Below are positions 47,024 to 64,000 of a stretch of 64,000 bases of DNA, piece after piece. The notes under the pieces were generated by a model, which searched no databases, was not told the origin of the DNA, and was given only the letters and a program-made list of their open reading frames with translations. A program made the translations under genes and the position numbers. The stretch spans positions 1 through 64,000 of the forward strand of contig QANT01007503.1 in assembly GCA_003254885.1 (NCBI GenBank), read 5' to 3'. Origin of the DNA: Purshia tridentata. Its lineage: Eukaryota > Streptophyta > Magnoliopsida > Rosales > Rosaceae. Within the stretch, counting starts at the first letter, position 1; the number at the start of each line of letters is the position of its first letter.

Positions 47024-49275
47024 TAAACAGTTCAACCCTCCAACAGAATGCAAGAATGACATCAACAGAGTTCAGTCCACCCAACAGAAACAAGTAAATG
47101 CTTGGTCTACTGCAGTTCCGCCAAATACTGGGTGATCTCTAAGAAAGGCAGTTGAACAACCAGTTGTCACGGCAGAAGGATGTACAGAGCTTCTCTAACA
47201 AGTATAATATTTCCAAATACTCAACAAAAACACCGCCTTAATATCACATGAAAACTCTAAGAAATATATAGAACAGCCACTTGCACTTTCCAAAAGGCAT
47301 AAAACTTCATTAGACAGTTGACTGTTTCCTGGGAATCTGCAACAATACCACCTTTTAATAATTTTCAACGTGACAAGAAAATGAAACAGAGAAATAAAAC
47401 ATATAGTTCTATCATGAATTAGAAGGAAAAACGGTTCAGATAAGGGGCCATACAAGTAGATGCATAAAAGAAACATACAAAGCAGAATAAGTGATTTAGA
47501 TTGTAATGGCCTCAAATGCATTCGTTTTAACATCTCAGTAAAAGAACAAAATTAAGCCATATAAAAGCTCTTACTCCAACTAAATCATTTGGGACATGAA
47601 TCAAACATATTCCGCTTGATGATTTCATATTCATTTGTAAATGAGGCTCCAAGCCATTCATAAATTTTCACTCATATCGAAAAATTCATACTTTTCATAC
47701 CTCATTCTGTAAGTGGGACTTCAACTTGAATTCTTCTAAACCTCATACATCCAAATTCCAAATGCAACCCAAAAGATATTTGATTTCCCAAAGCCATCAA
47801 TTTCTTTATAAAAACTCTTTACATCCTAAGCTCCTTCTACCCCATTCACCATTTCTTCAACAAACGCACAAATAACCATGAAAAAAAAATCAATCTGTAA
47901 ACTAAACTCTTCCCGTCTGTAAATTCAAACCCAGAAATTTAATTTCCAAACAAAAAGGAAAGTTCAAAATTCAATAACCCCAGAACTTAAAGTCCAAAAC
48001 TTCTTGTATGGTTGTACCTACTTACAGCAGAGTCCTATTTGATTAATAAAACTAATATACAATAACATTAAAAATAAGCTCCATCAAAACTCTTCTAATT
48101 AAAAAGCAGATATAGTAGAATGAACAACTGTACCATTTTCTGCCTCCAAGAAGCACGGGAACCATATATAAAGTCATGAATGCAACCAAAAATACCCAGA
48201 AAACATCAGAAAGCCGCCAATAGCTGACAATAGAAAGTGGACCCAGAACACAACTCCTCGAAACAACACCAACCTTCTCATTTTCTTCAGTTTCTAGCAC
48301 TTTCTTTCTCACTCCTCATTTTCCCAGAAAATTTAACTCGTCACAGTTGGAAAGAAGTAGAAGCTGTGAATTCAGAGAGGCCCAGTTGAAACCCGCCCTT
48401 CACGCCATGACCGAACCTCGAAATCATTGCACAGTGACACAGACAAAGAGCTCCCTCTCTCTCTCTCTCCCCCTCACTCTCTAGCTTGGATTTGGATTAG
48501 TGGTGTCTCTGTTTTGCATTGGGTCTCTGAGACGTTGGAGACTTGGAAGCTTTGAGTGCGTGTGTTTTTCTCAGAGCCAATTAGATATAAGACACACTGC
48601 AAAGAATATACCAACAGTATCGGACACAAATATTGTTGTCCAACTAAACAGACTACGTGACCCAAAAAAAAATGAACCTAAACAGAGTACAGTTGATCTC
48701 AAATTACTATTTTACCCTTAATTATATTTATCATCACACTGGGTAACTTCTGTGATTCTATCCAAAAATAAAAGTGAGTTTGATGATTTATAAATTCTCT
48801 GGGCGTTTCTAGACGCAGGTCCACTTCGATGTATTGGGCCCTTGACCCCCAATTAACCAAAAGAAAGAAAATTCCTGATTTTAGAAAAAGAAAAGAAAAA
48901 AACTCAAGTTTTTAAATTAGATTTTATGCTAATAAATTAATCTCCCATAGCTGGCACTGGCATACAGAATATTCTTCATCTTTTCAAAACAACACAACGG
49001 GAAAGCACTTTTGTTGATTTATTTGTTAGAAAATTATTATAATTCTGTTGGTTTATTTATTCTTTCTTCATTAAAATACTAGTGAATATGTTTTCTCATT
49101 TGAAAAAGATACTAAACAAATGATCGACGCGTAATAGTTTTGGGTCAAAAATGTTGCATGAAGCGAAGATCATTTTGCCGTGTGAGATCCATTGTACTTG
49201 CAATTTTAGCAGAGACAGATTTTGCATGAAACGAAACTTATAGTGCAATTTACGTGTCGTGTTCTCAAAACGTGT

Positions 49276-49384
49276 ATATAAACAATGAATTTCGTACATA
49301 TTCATATAAAGACAAATTTTGTATGAAGTGTAGTGAAGTGTCTTACGTTCTCATAAGATTGTGTATGAAATTCATTGTTTATAT
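49276..49384. repeat. Imperfect inverted repeat (hairpin)
   Basis: ATATAAACAATGAATTTCGT at 49276 pairs with the reverse complement of GTGTATGAAATTCATTGTTT ending at about 49384. The match is roughly 22 of 24 bases, with a loop of about 60 bp. It could be the core of a small MITE or a chance palindrome in AT-rich DNA. Confidence 0.6.
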
Positions 49385-50276
49385 GGATCTAACACTTACA
49401 AAAATACATGTGAGGTCGTAATTGTTCATAATGAATATCACGCCTAATCAAATATTTACTATAAAAAAATAGTAATAGAAACTAATATTAGTTGCACAGA
49501 AATGGATGATAATTAGGTAATATAATTTCTATTGTCCAATTCTATCTTTTTTGTTAAAATCGAAACACGTTATTTCTATAATTCTTTTTTTTTTTGTAGT
49601 GATCCGTCAAGTTAACTATATATTTAGAAAAGATCATGATCAACAAAACCAAAATCTTGAAAGATAGTAACCTAATTAATACTCTAACAGAATCAATTAG
49701 GATGCTGCATACCCGAAAAGCAGATAGAATGCCAAATAAAACATGGGTAATGAAAACGACCAGTTCCTAACTACGTACCTTTATAATCCTACTTAGAGAA
49801 CCACACATGTAAATTTATTTCATATATATATATGATATCTGCTTTTTCCTTTTTGGTTGAATTCAAAGTGTACGTGCCAACTCTAGCTATAGCTTGTTCC
49901 ACTTTTTATGTGGACATGCAAATAAATTATATATTGTGTGCATGTACTTGGCTATATATATGTATGTGCCCTGAATATGACTCCAAATTAATTCTGGTGA
50001 TTCCAAATTCACAATTAGGAACCATGTTCTTTCTAGGTACAAAGATTTGCATTGGCTCTTTGACGTTGGCAAGCACTTAAAAAGTGTCATTTAAAAAGAG
50101 ATTATTCCTTAGTATTTTGTTATTATATATAGACGTGTTGCTCTTGTGCACCGACTTTGAAGTCTTTGAGTTTGTGCCTGCAAACCTACCTAATCTCTGT
50201 GTTGGTGTTGCAATATTGTAGTGTTGATCGATCTCTAAAGATAGTGTCTCGGTACAAATTAATAGGTAGTGCATGC

Positions 50277-50278
<2 letters not shown>

Positions 50279-50312
<34 letters not shown>
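50279..50312. repeat. (CT)n microsatellite
   Basis: About 17 CT units in intergenic DNA, probably variable in length. Confidence 0.9.
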
Positions 50313-50313
<1 letters not shown>

Positions 50314-53300
50314 ACACACATATATGACAGACATTAGCTGTATTATTTAGCGTAGTGAGAGCTCAAGTGGTGATGTTGTAAGTTGTAAGTTGTAACCAAT
50401 CATTCGCAGACAATTAAGAAGTGTTGAGAAAAGCACTAGCGCGCACTACGTATACGTACCTACGTACATCATTATACATGCCGCATAACAGGTCGAATAT
50501 TCACAGCCTCTGCTCTGCCTCATCTCCATTAGATTTTCCTTTTTGTTTTTTTTAGCAATCTGCCAATTACCTGTCACAATTCTATATGTTGTATGTGCTC
50601 TGCATTAAAAATTCAACTTTAGTAATTAAATTAAATTAAATTAAGGGCTAGCTAGCTAGTAGTAAATCAATGAGGATTACATAGTCTTAATGGAAAAACA
50701 CACACACACATGTATATATATATAAAAGCTTTGTCTCTTTTTTGTTTGTTTGTCAAAACTATATAGTTGAAGCCATGTGGTTTTGGAATAAATGGTCTCA
50801 GCACTAGCAGAGTGTATCTTCACCGTTGAAGTATATTTGTATTGAATTAAGAATTAATATGATCCAAATGAAAATCACAGGATGCTCACTCAAATGGAAG
50901 ATTCATATATGCTCATGCATATATGAAAGTAAGAGATGCAAGATTTTTCAGCAGAAATGTGCGCATATACCTTGTGTGGTTCGTAAATCAGTACACTTTC
51001 CCATACACATGATTTAGCAATTGTTTTGTTTTTTTATTCTTAATTGAAATATTCGATCCTTCTCATATTTTATATTTCTAGTCCCCATAAGACGATATAT
51101 TAATGTAACTTATATGACCAAATTATGCATGCTATCATTCTTTCTTTTGCTTTTATATAAAGGGTAGACAAACTGAAAAGAATTAAGATTTCAAATTTGT
51201 CACCGCTTGTTTAAAAAATTAATATATATGTGGTGTGTGTGTATTGCACATATAAGTATGTATTAGTAAACAAATTTTGTGAGAGTGCATGAACCATACA
51301 CTATTAATTATAGCTTAGAGGGGGGGTATGAAAACAATAAACTAAAGATTACCAAGGTAATATATAGGAACAACCCATGTCACTTAGCAATTAGCATAAT
51401 GAAAATTAATATATGAGAGTTACATCCTTTGCTGTCGTGCATCGTCATAAAATTAAACTAGTGGCTCAGAGGCCAAATAAATAAATTAGTGGTCGCCACA
51501 TTAAGAAAAAGGTTAGGAAGATATTATGCTAATCCAAATACGATCATATTCTAAAGAATAATTGGTAATATGTATGCAGTGACATACTGATTATAAATTA
51601 CGCACATAATGGTAAATGGGTGATCAACAAGTCTCTTCTCTTTTTGATCATGGTAATGGAGATTTATTAGAAGTGGTGGAACTATTGTGACAAGGAATTC
51701 CATTAGCATAATCATATTAAATTGAAAGTGGAACACAAAGTGCTTTTAGGAAAATGTCAAGTTGTTTATAATATATACTTTGTAGTTGAAAGAGGATTTA
51801 TAGGTGGCAAAAGAAGAAAGAGAATCCACTTAAAAGCATTCCTATTTTTTTTCATGGAAAAAGGGATATTCTTCTCTAACTAAAATAGTTGCCTGGGCCT
51901 TCAACCACCCAGAGCAACACATACAGAAAATATTAGACTTCAAAAACAAAATCATAGAGGTGGATATGTGATGGGGTCACCAAATTAATGTCCTGTAAAC
52001 TAGCCACATCTGTCCCTAACCATTATTGCTTCCACTTCTCTAATTAATCACATTTACTTGACCTATGGAGGAAATAAATTCCAACCAGAGAGATTATGAT
52101 TAGATTATGATTTGTGAATTAGAGTTAGTTTAGTTGATTAAAGACAAAAACTCTCTCTGCACAATTGGCCAAAGAAAAGACAAAAACTATTTCTACACAC
52201 TTGAATTCAAATCTTTTTCCCTTTCTATAATAAACAAAAAAAGGGATTAAGGTTTGACGTATTTGACATATCTGAAACACATATCGGCAAAATATGAATA
52301 GTAATGAGAAAAATAAACACACATAGGCGATCTTATGATAGGAAAGAGCTTGTGGGACCTTAGCCAATGGAGGGGGAGGATATAAGAAAAGAACCAAATG
52401 GCATTATGGAATAATGGCCGAAAGGGAAAAGGCTTCGTCCTAATCAAGTTTTTGGGGTCAACGAAATACATATCATATGTATATACTGCAGTTTGCTCAG
52501 TCCATTTACACCATTAATTGCATAATGAATATTAAGGTGGGGATTGGGGAATGGATGGGACTGCTCCTACTGTTGTCAGCAGGGGTCGATAAAGATGGAA
52601 CGCTCAGTCGTTATCTCTATCCAAGAAATATACAACATATGTGGAAAATGTGGACAAGGACTGTCCTCTTCCTTATTTAATGTTCCATAGGATGAGCTTT
52701 AGGCTTTAGCATAGAAAGTAAACACTCAAGTCTGCAACCAAAGGTTCATTCATTATACCACTCCCATGAACTCACTAGTCGAGAAAATAAAGTCTATATT
52801 GAGCTTGATAATTTCACTAAACGCACTTTTGATTCCAGATACTTCCATAGAAAACGCTTTGAATTTTAATAAAGGAAATTAATGTACTTCTAACAAAAGC
52901 ATTACTAGCAAAAGTTTATGTAGACTGGAATTTTCCATGTTGGTGGATGGACCATCCAAGTTAGAAACAACTTTGAGAGTTCTGCAAGTTGACCAAAACA
53001 AATCACACAATAAGAAAAAGTGATATCCAAATAGACCTTTCCCAGTTGCGCACCAAACGTTTATTTCACAATTTGGGGCCGCACTCAAGCCCATTGAGTC
53101 GTTGACACTCTGGTTCATCCTTATTCCTAAGTTTAAACAAGCATCAATGACAGTGAGGGTCCATGCTTTCCTACCCAAATGGCTTTCCCAATATTTCACG
53201 CATCGTCAAACAAGACACTACAAAAAGTTTAATGGGTCCGAAACAAGCATATGGCAATCACCAACCCTGTCACCTTCTATGCTAAGGAAAGGAAGTGCTT

Positions 53301-53829
53301 GATCAAGTTCGTTAAACTAAACTTAACTATGGCCTGTTTAGACATATAATAAGGTCTCAATCAATAGAAATTAAAAACCGATTCAAGCGTATACTCCAAT
53401 TGTTAGGCAATCACACAAGAAGAAACAGACATGTCATAGGAGGAATTGCACAAGAATCTCACTCACGGGCCATGGCTCATTTAGAGTTGCAGCTTTGTTC
53501 ACATCTTACAATAAAGTTACATGATATTAATAGACATTGGCAAAACTCAAAATTCCTTATGACCATGAAAGTATCTATTTGGGATCAAAACCGATTCATT
53601 CAGCTCAGGGTTTGATAACTTGCGCTACTAAATACAGAAAATACAAATGGGAAAATTTTGTGTACCAAATCCTGCAGCATGTACCTGGTTCAATGTAAAT
53701 TTTCTATTTCAGATGGCATCCTACGATGTGCATGGAGCAATACAGGAATCTAATCATGCTCACCATAAAGCACAAGAGTATGAGTGGAGTGCCATTATTG
53801 CCAATATTCAACCAGAGGGAATGTTTCTC

Positions 53830-56145
53830 CTACGCAGCAACTGCAACCTTTTCTGGCTTCTTACCAGGTGCCTTTGGAGGCTTTTCAGTGACTACAGTTT
53901 CTGGTTTCTCAATCCCTTGAATATCAATTATCCTCAACTTAGTCAATTCCTGAAATGAAGTCAAGAAAAATGATAATCAATGTACTAAGACAGACACATC
54001 ATAAATGTTTAGACAAGGAATTCCTGAAGATACCTGCCGATGACCCTTGGTTCGACGGTAATTCTTCCTCCTCTTTTTCTTAAAAATAAGCACCTTTGCA
54101 TCTAATGCCTGAAGTTAAAAGGAATAAAAGAGGATATTAATTCCAAATTTGTAGACAAATAATGAATGCATAGTTTACACATTTGTAATGTAGTGCCAGT
54201 CAAATATTTATCCCACTATTTTCAGCTATTAAGAATTTGGTGATATTAATAATGTTTGATACAGCATAGTATGATGTTTCATGCATTTTTCCCTCAGTTA
54301 CCTTTTCCTTCTTGCCTGATATAAGTCAATGCAGCAGAGTTTCCAAAAAAAATTTAAGAAGTTATCCAAACAAAGTAATTTACAGACATTTATATTTGAA
54401 CTCCAATGGCTTTGCCATGAGCCTTAAGGAAAAATAGTAATAAATACTACTACTCGACAGTTGGCTTCCCAAAGCACTATCTTGTTCACTATAATTTTTT
54501 TTATTTTTGAGGCAACACCTCTTAAGGAAAAAGAAATCTTCCATAAGAAACTATGATAAAGCAATAATCTTTACGCGAGACATTAGGTCTCTGTTTTCCA
54601 ATCCACTTTGGTAATCCCAAAAAGACACATGCTGTACCTACTCTAACACGCACACAGAGTAAGAGAAAGAAACAGAAAGAAAAGGTGCCACACTTACATG
54701 CTCTTCAACAACTGCATGAACAGCTGCATCTGGTACTGTGGGCCTACCAATTATTGTCTGACTACTTGAGCCCAGCAAGAGAACCTTGTTCAATATCAAC
54801 TGCAATAGACAAGCAACCAAAGCATCAAGTCAGTCAGTTCATACGCAATAGAATACAAACCTTAATTATTCCTATGCAACTAAAGGAGATTTTACCAGCA
54901 ACCTACAACAAAGTACAATAATTTGACCTCAAATAATCTGAAAACACTGGCAACATGCCAACAACATCATCAAACTCCCCCAAAAAGAGTAGAAACAAAA
55001 GATAACAGGGGAACAAAATGTAAGTTCACTAGTTTGTCTTGCCCTCTTAAGGGCATGGAAACAAAATAAATGCCCATGGGATAGAAATAGAATCCAATCA
55101 GCACTGCTTACAAATCTTAGTACTTTGAATATACCCTCAATGCCAATGGCAAAACCATCTTCCTAGTCTTTCCACTAATGAGCACGTAAACTAAGCTGCT
55201 CGATTAATATAACAAAGAAACTAGTTTTCAAGTGGTTTCATCATAACATTTCATTTTATAGTTTCAATTACAATTCTTACTATTTTCATGCATATCACAT
55301 TCTATAGACAGCATCCTTCAATCTCTCCCTCCATATAAATGTAGAGATCCAATATACATTGTACAGCTACAAGATCTCAAAATGCATATTGTGATTTAAA
55401 CTTCCGAGAATGGGGTACCGAACATTCATTTCTTTGGGTAAATGCAATACTACACAAAGTTAACACAAAAATTTGTGATATCATAGCAGTGAAAGACACA
55501 ATGGGCAGCAACATATCTGTACCCACCTTATCATTCACATCGCAGAATTTCAACTTCTCAGTGAAAATGCAGTCCCCATTGCTAACCTTGAACTGATGCG
55601 AACCAATCTACAAGAACAATACAAAATCAAATTAATCAAACCCATTTTACCATCTTAACAGTCTCATCCAATCCATGGCAATAACTAAAGTTAAACCACG
55701 AGATTCGAACCTGAATAACGGCGAAAACGGGCTCGTAGGGATTGAAAACTCGATCAGACTTTTGAAGCGGCCCAATCAATTTGTACCCAATAGCTTCCGC
55801 CTCCGCTTCTTTCTCCTCTGCCGTATACTCTCTTTTCGAACCACCACTTGAAACACTCTCGTCCTCACTACTCTCCCCAAATTCGTCATCGTCATCGTCA
55901 TCATCTTCTGAACTGTACTCATTGCCTTCGTTTACGTCGTCGTTTCGATTTGAAGAGAAATGACGGGTTTGTGACCAAGCCGGATCGGGGTTGGTGAAAA
56001 CGAATGGGAATTTGGATGGGACGGTTTTGAGGGCTTCATTGATGGAGAGGGGAGGTGGGGTAGGGAGGGACTGGAATGAAGGGTTCGTCGAGAAAACGGC
56101 GGAGGCGTGGCGGGTCAGAACTCGTAGGCACCGTCGGTTTGCCAT
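53830..56145 (-). CDS. NFD1: Mitochondrial large-subunit ribosomal protein bL21m
   Basis: Five exons (56145-55711, 55607-55527, 54799-54698, 54108-54034, 53949-53830) give 270 residues, the same as Arabidopsis NFD1 (At4g30930). The Arg-rich start (MANRRCLRVLTRHASAVF) looks like a mitochondrial presequence. A plant-specific acidic block (runs of Asp/Glu/Ser, residues 75-95) follows. The L21p domain runs from about residue 130 (PVFAVIQIGSHQFKVSNGD) through KLKFCDVNDKLILNKVLLLGS to the basic RNA-binding KKKRRKNYRRTKGHRQ with its ELTKLRI ending. The tail is Pro/Lys-rich. In Arabidopsis, loss blocks nuclear fusion in gametes, an indirect effect of failing mitochondrial translation. A telo-box (TAGGGTTTT, 56168-56176) sits just upstream of the start. 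Confidence 0.95.
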
Positions 56146-57485
56146 GGGCGTCGTTATGTGAGGTGGGGCTAGGGTTTTAGCTTTTGATTCAGTTGGGGGT
56201 TTTGAGGTGGCCGATGTCCCTTTCGGGTTTATGGTTTATGTTTATGTTTTTTTATTTTTTATTTTTTTAGTTGCTGAAAAATTTGTACTCAATTTGATCC
56301 AACAGAAGTATCCACAAAGGCAAACTTCAACTTTCTGATTTACCAGAAAAAAAGAAAAAGAAAAAAAAAAGGCAAACTTCTTATTCACCAAATAAGCTAC
56401 ATTATGAGAATAAATTTAGTTATGGTGTGTGTTAACATGAAAAACTTTATTGGCTGTGGTGAAGTTCTTGATGTTGAGCTTTGGGATTTATATACTGCCT
56501 CCTTATTATGGCTTTGGAGCTTTGGTCACAAGAAGATTGAAGCTGAGATAAATGTTGATTTTCAAAGTTTTTGGATAGTCTTATAGGGCATGTTATGTTC
56601 CATACAAAAATTAGTCAAAAGTGAATGGGAACTCTTCATTAGGGACAAAATAGTGGTGTTGATTGTTTGGCCAACTTGTAAAGGGTAAATTCTTGGTTTT
56701 TTATCTCATCTTCTCTTAGAGTATATAATGAATTTGGTCGCGGCATTACTTAATAATATAAATTAAGTTATAACATAAACATAGACAAACTAAATATTTG
56801 TAATATTGAAATTTTTTGTTGACTGATATTTTTAACTGAGATAATACACATAATTTTTTATAATAGTTATGTCATTTTGTATAGTCTGTAATTTGATTTA
56901 TTATATTTTAGTTAATGTTAATTATAATAGTATTTTAAAATAATTTATTGACTTATTTGTAATATTAAAAGTTTTTATTACTTTATTTGTAATTAGCTCT
57001 TTAATATATCCTTATTCAAATTCCAAACCCACAGTCCCACACTATTATAATTTGACCTAAGTTTATTTCGACTACCTTTATTTATTAAGTTAATTACTTT
57101 AACACATTTTGGCTTACTTTTTCTTATTTATAATTTCTTGTAAAAAATTATAGATTTATTCGACAATGTATTAACGAATATGCAAAAAGAGCTCGGTAAT
57201 TAACGGCCAAAATAACACAAATATTTCAGCTAGCTAATATTAAATGCCCAAGACTGAATAACTCAGTAGTAAAAGATAATTCGAATAGTCTGGGCTTTAT
57301 AATTTTCTAAGTTGTCTTCTAGTATAAAGGGCCTTATTTGAATTTGGGCCAACTGCAGTTTCTTTCTACGAATTTAAACCGCCTCACGGCCCAAGAAAAG
57401 CCAATTTCAAAGCTCTTCATCTTCATTTCTTACAACCAAAGCAACGAAAAACCACCTCCGGTCAGATTTCACCGTCGTCGATCAA
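56146..57485. other. Divergent intergenic region between NFD1 and NSF
   Basis: It holds the promoters of both genes at its ends. The centre (56700-57200) is highly AT-rich without recognised features. The open frame at 56404-56586 has no familiar translation and is not called. Confidence 0.5.
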
Positions 57486-63569
<6,084 letters not shown>

Positions 63570-64000
63570 GTAACCATATTGTTGTTTCCATTTTGTATTT
63601 TTTTTTTCTGCTTTTACATTTTTCAATTTTTTTTACAATAAAAAATTGTTGATAATTTCAATGTTTTGTCTTTCAAATATGATTACTTGGGAATTTATTT
63701 ATCAAAATTAGGCTTGCAACACGTCCACAACAAATAGTGAAAGCAACCCACCATCTTGGCTGTATCTTTCCTTGAAAAATTGCTTTTAGAATTGGATTGT
63801 TTCATTATTTATGGTGCTGGATGGCGGTGAATTTGCTAGTAACAAGATTCTGATCATTTCTATGCTAATATTCATTTTATTCTTTCTTTATACCACTGTT
63901 TAATATTTTTTGTTTTTTTGTATCAAGCCACATGTCCATATTATATCTATCATGATTTTACAAAAAAATATGCTGTAAACTATTAGCTTTACACTTTGTA

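Larger units (their letters stand above)
45860..48480 (-). other. PHO2 5' leader with UTR intron(s)
   Basis: On the minus strand a 5' UTR intron is inferred from donor GTG|GTAAGAATC (exon end 46390) to acceptor TATGATAG|GCATCTG (exon start 45867), just 8 nt before the ATG. A second upstream intron is likely, with donor CTGCT|GTAAGTAGG near 48026 and a candidate acceptor TTGTTGCAG near 47336 or 47110; I cannot choose between these. A CT-rich stretch at about 48453-48480 may be near the transcription start. Introns in the PHO2 leader are known in Arabidopsis. Confidence 0.6.
48481..53829. other. Gene-free intergenic region
   Basis: Over 5 kb I find no recognisable coding exon. It is AT-rich, with a (CT)n tract at 50279-50312, a (CA)n run near 50699 and an imperfect inverted repeat at 49276-49384. 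The stretch 52860-53340 is less AT-rich and has an open frame on the minus strand (52879-53199) that I do not recognise; it may be a decayed repeat. The right end (53640-53829) is the NFD1 3' UTR. Confidence 0.6.

Overview
The window is nuclear DNA from a eudicot plant, probably a rosid. I cannot fix the genus from the sequence; Rosaceae is only a guess. The evidence is GT-AG introns with AT-rich interiors, plant-only gene families (callose synthase, DYW-type PPR, PHO2, CASP-like, LSD1-type zinc finger), long AT-rich intergenic stretches and many microsatellites. There are eleven protein-coding genes. Ten are complete within the window, although the DUF2921 gene has a disturbed reading frame near its 3' end. 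The eleventh, NSF, runs off the right edge. I see no tRNA, rRNA or CRISPR features.

Layout, left to right. 1-6.7 kb is gene-free and repeat-rich, with a 1.2 kb foldback element and a dimeric MITE-like element. 6.8-9.1 kb (+) is a short coiled-coil protein, probably the meiotic axis protein ASY4. 9.7-11.8 kb (-) is LOL2, with two LSD1 zinc fingers. 12.9-19.5 kb (-) is NRPB2, the second-largest subunit of RNA polymerase II, in 25 exons. 20.8-21.4 kb (+) is a CASP-like membrane protein. 22.1-24.8 kb (-) is KDSB (CMP-KDO synthetase), sharing a 244-bp divergent promoter with an intronless DYW-class PPR gene (25.1-26.8 kb, +). 29.4-34.7 kb (+) is an intronless callose synthase of the GSL1/CalS11 type. 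37.1-40.2 kb (-) is a DUF2921 membrane protein. 41.1-45.9 kb (-) is PHO2, the E2/E3-hybrid ubiquitin conjugase of phosphate homeostasis; its 5' leader (to about 48.4 kb) carries an array of miR399 target sites. 48.5-53.8 kb is intergenic. 53.8-56.1 kb (-) is the mitochondrial ribosomal protein L21 (NFD1). 57.5 kb to the edge (+) is the vesicle-fusion ATPase NSF, whose first intron looks like a U12-type AT-AC intron.

The genes do not form one pathway; they are mostly housekeeping genes. From memory of Arabidopsis locus numbers, the neighbours recur in three Arabidopsis blocks: At2g337xx (PPR, PHO2, ASY4), At4g216xx-217xx (LOL2, DUF2921, NRPB2) and At4g049xx (NSF, GSL1). This suggests the window keeps an ancestral gene order that was split in Arabidopsis after duplication and gene loss.

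I did not find a wholly new biological system. The strongest leads are the 54-bp tandem expansion of miR399 sites in the PHO2 leader, a tandem duplication in the DUF2921 gene that either breaks the frame or has created a new 97-nt intron, and the AT-AC intron in NSF. Exon boundaries were placed by eye from splice consensus, phase and family alignment, and could be off by a base or two.
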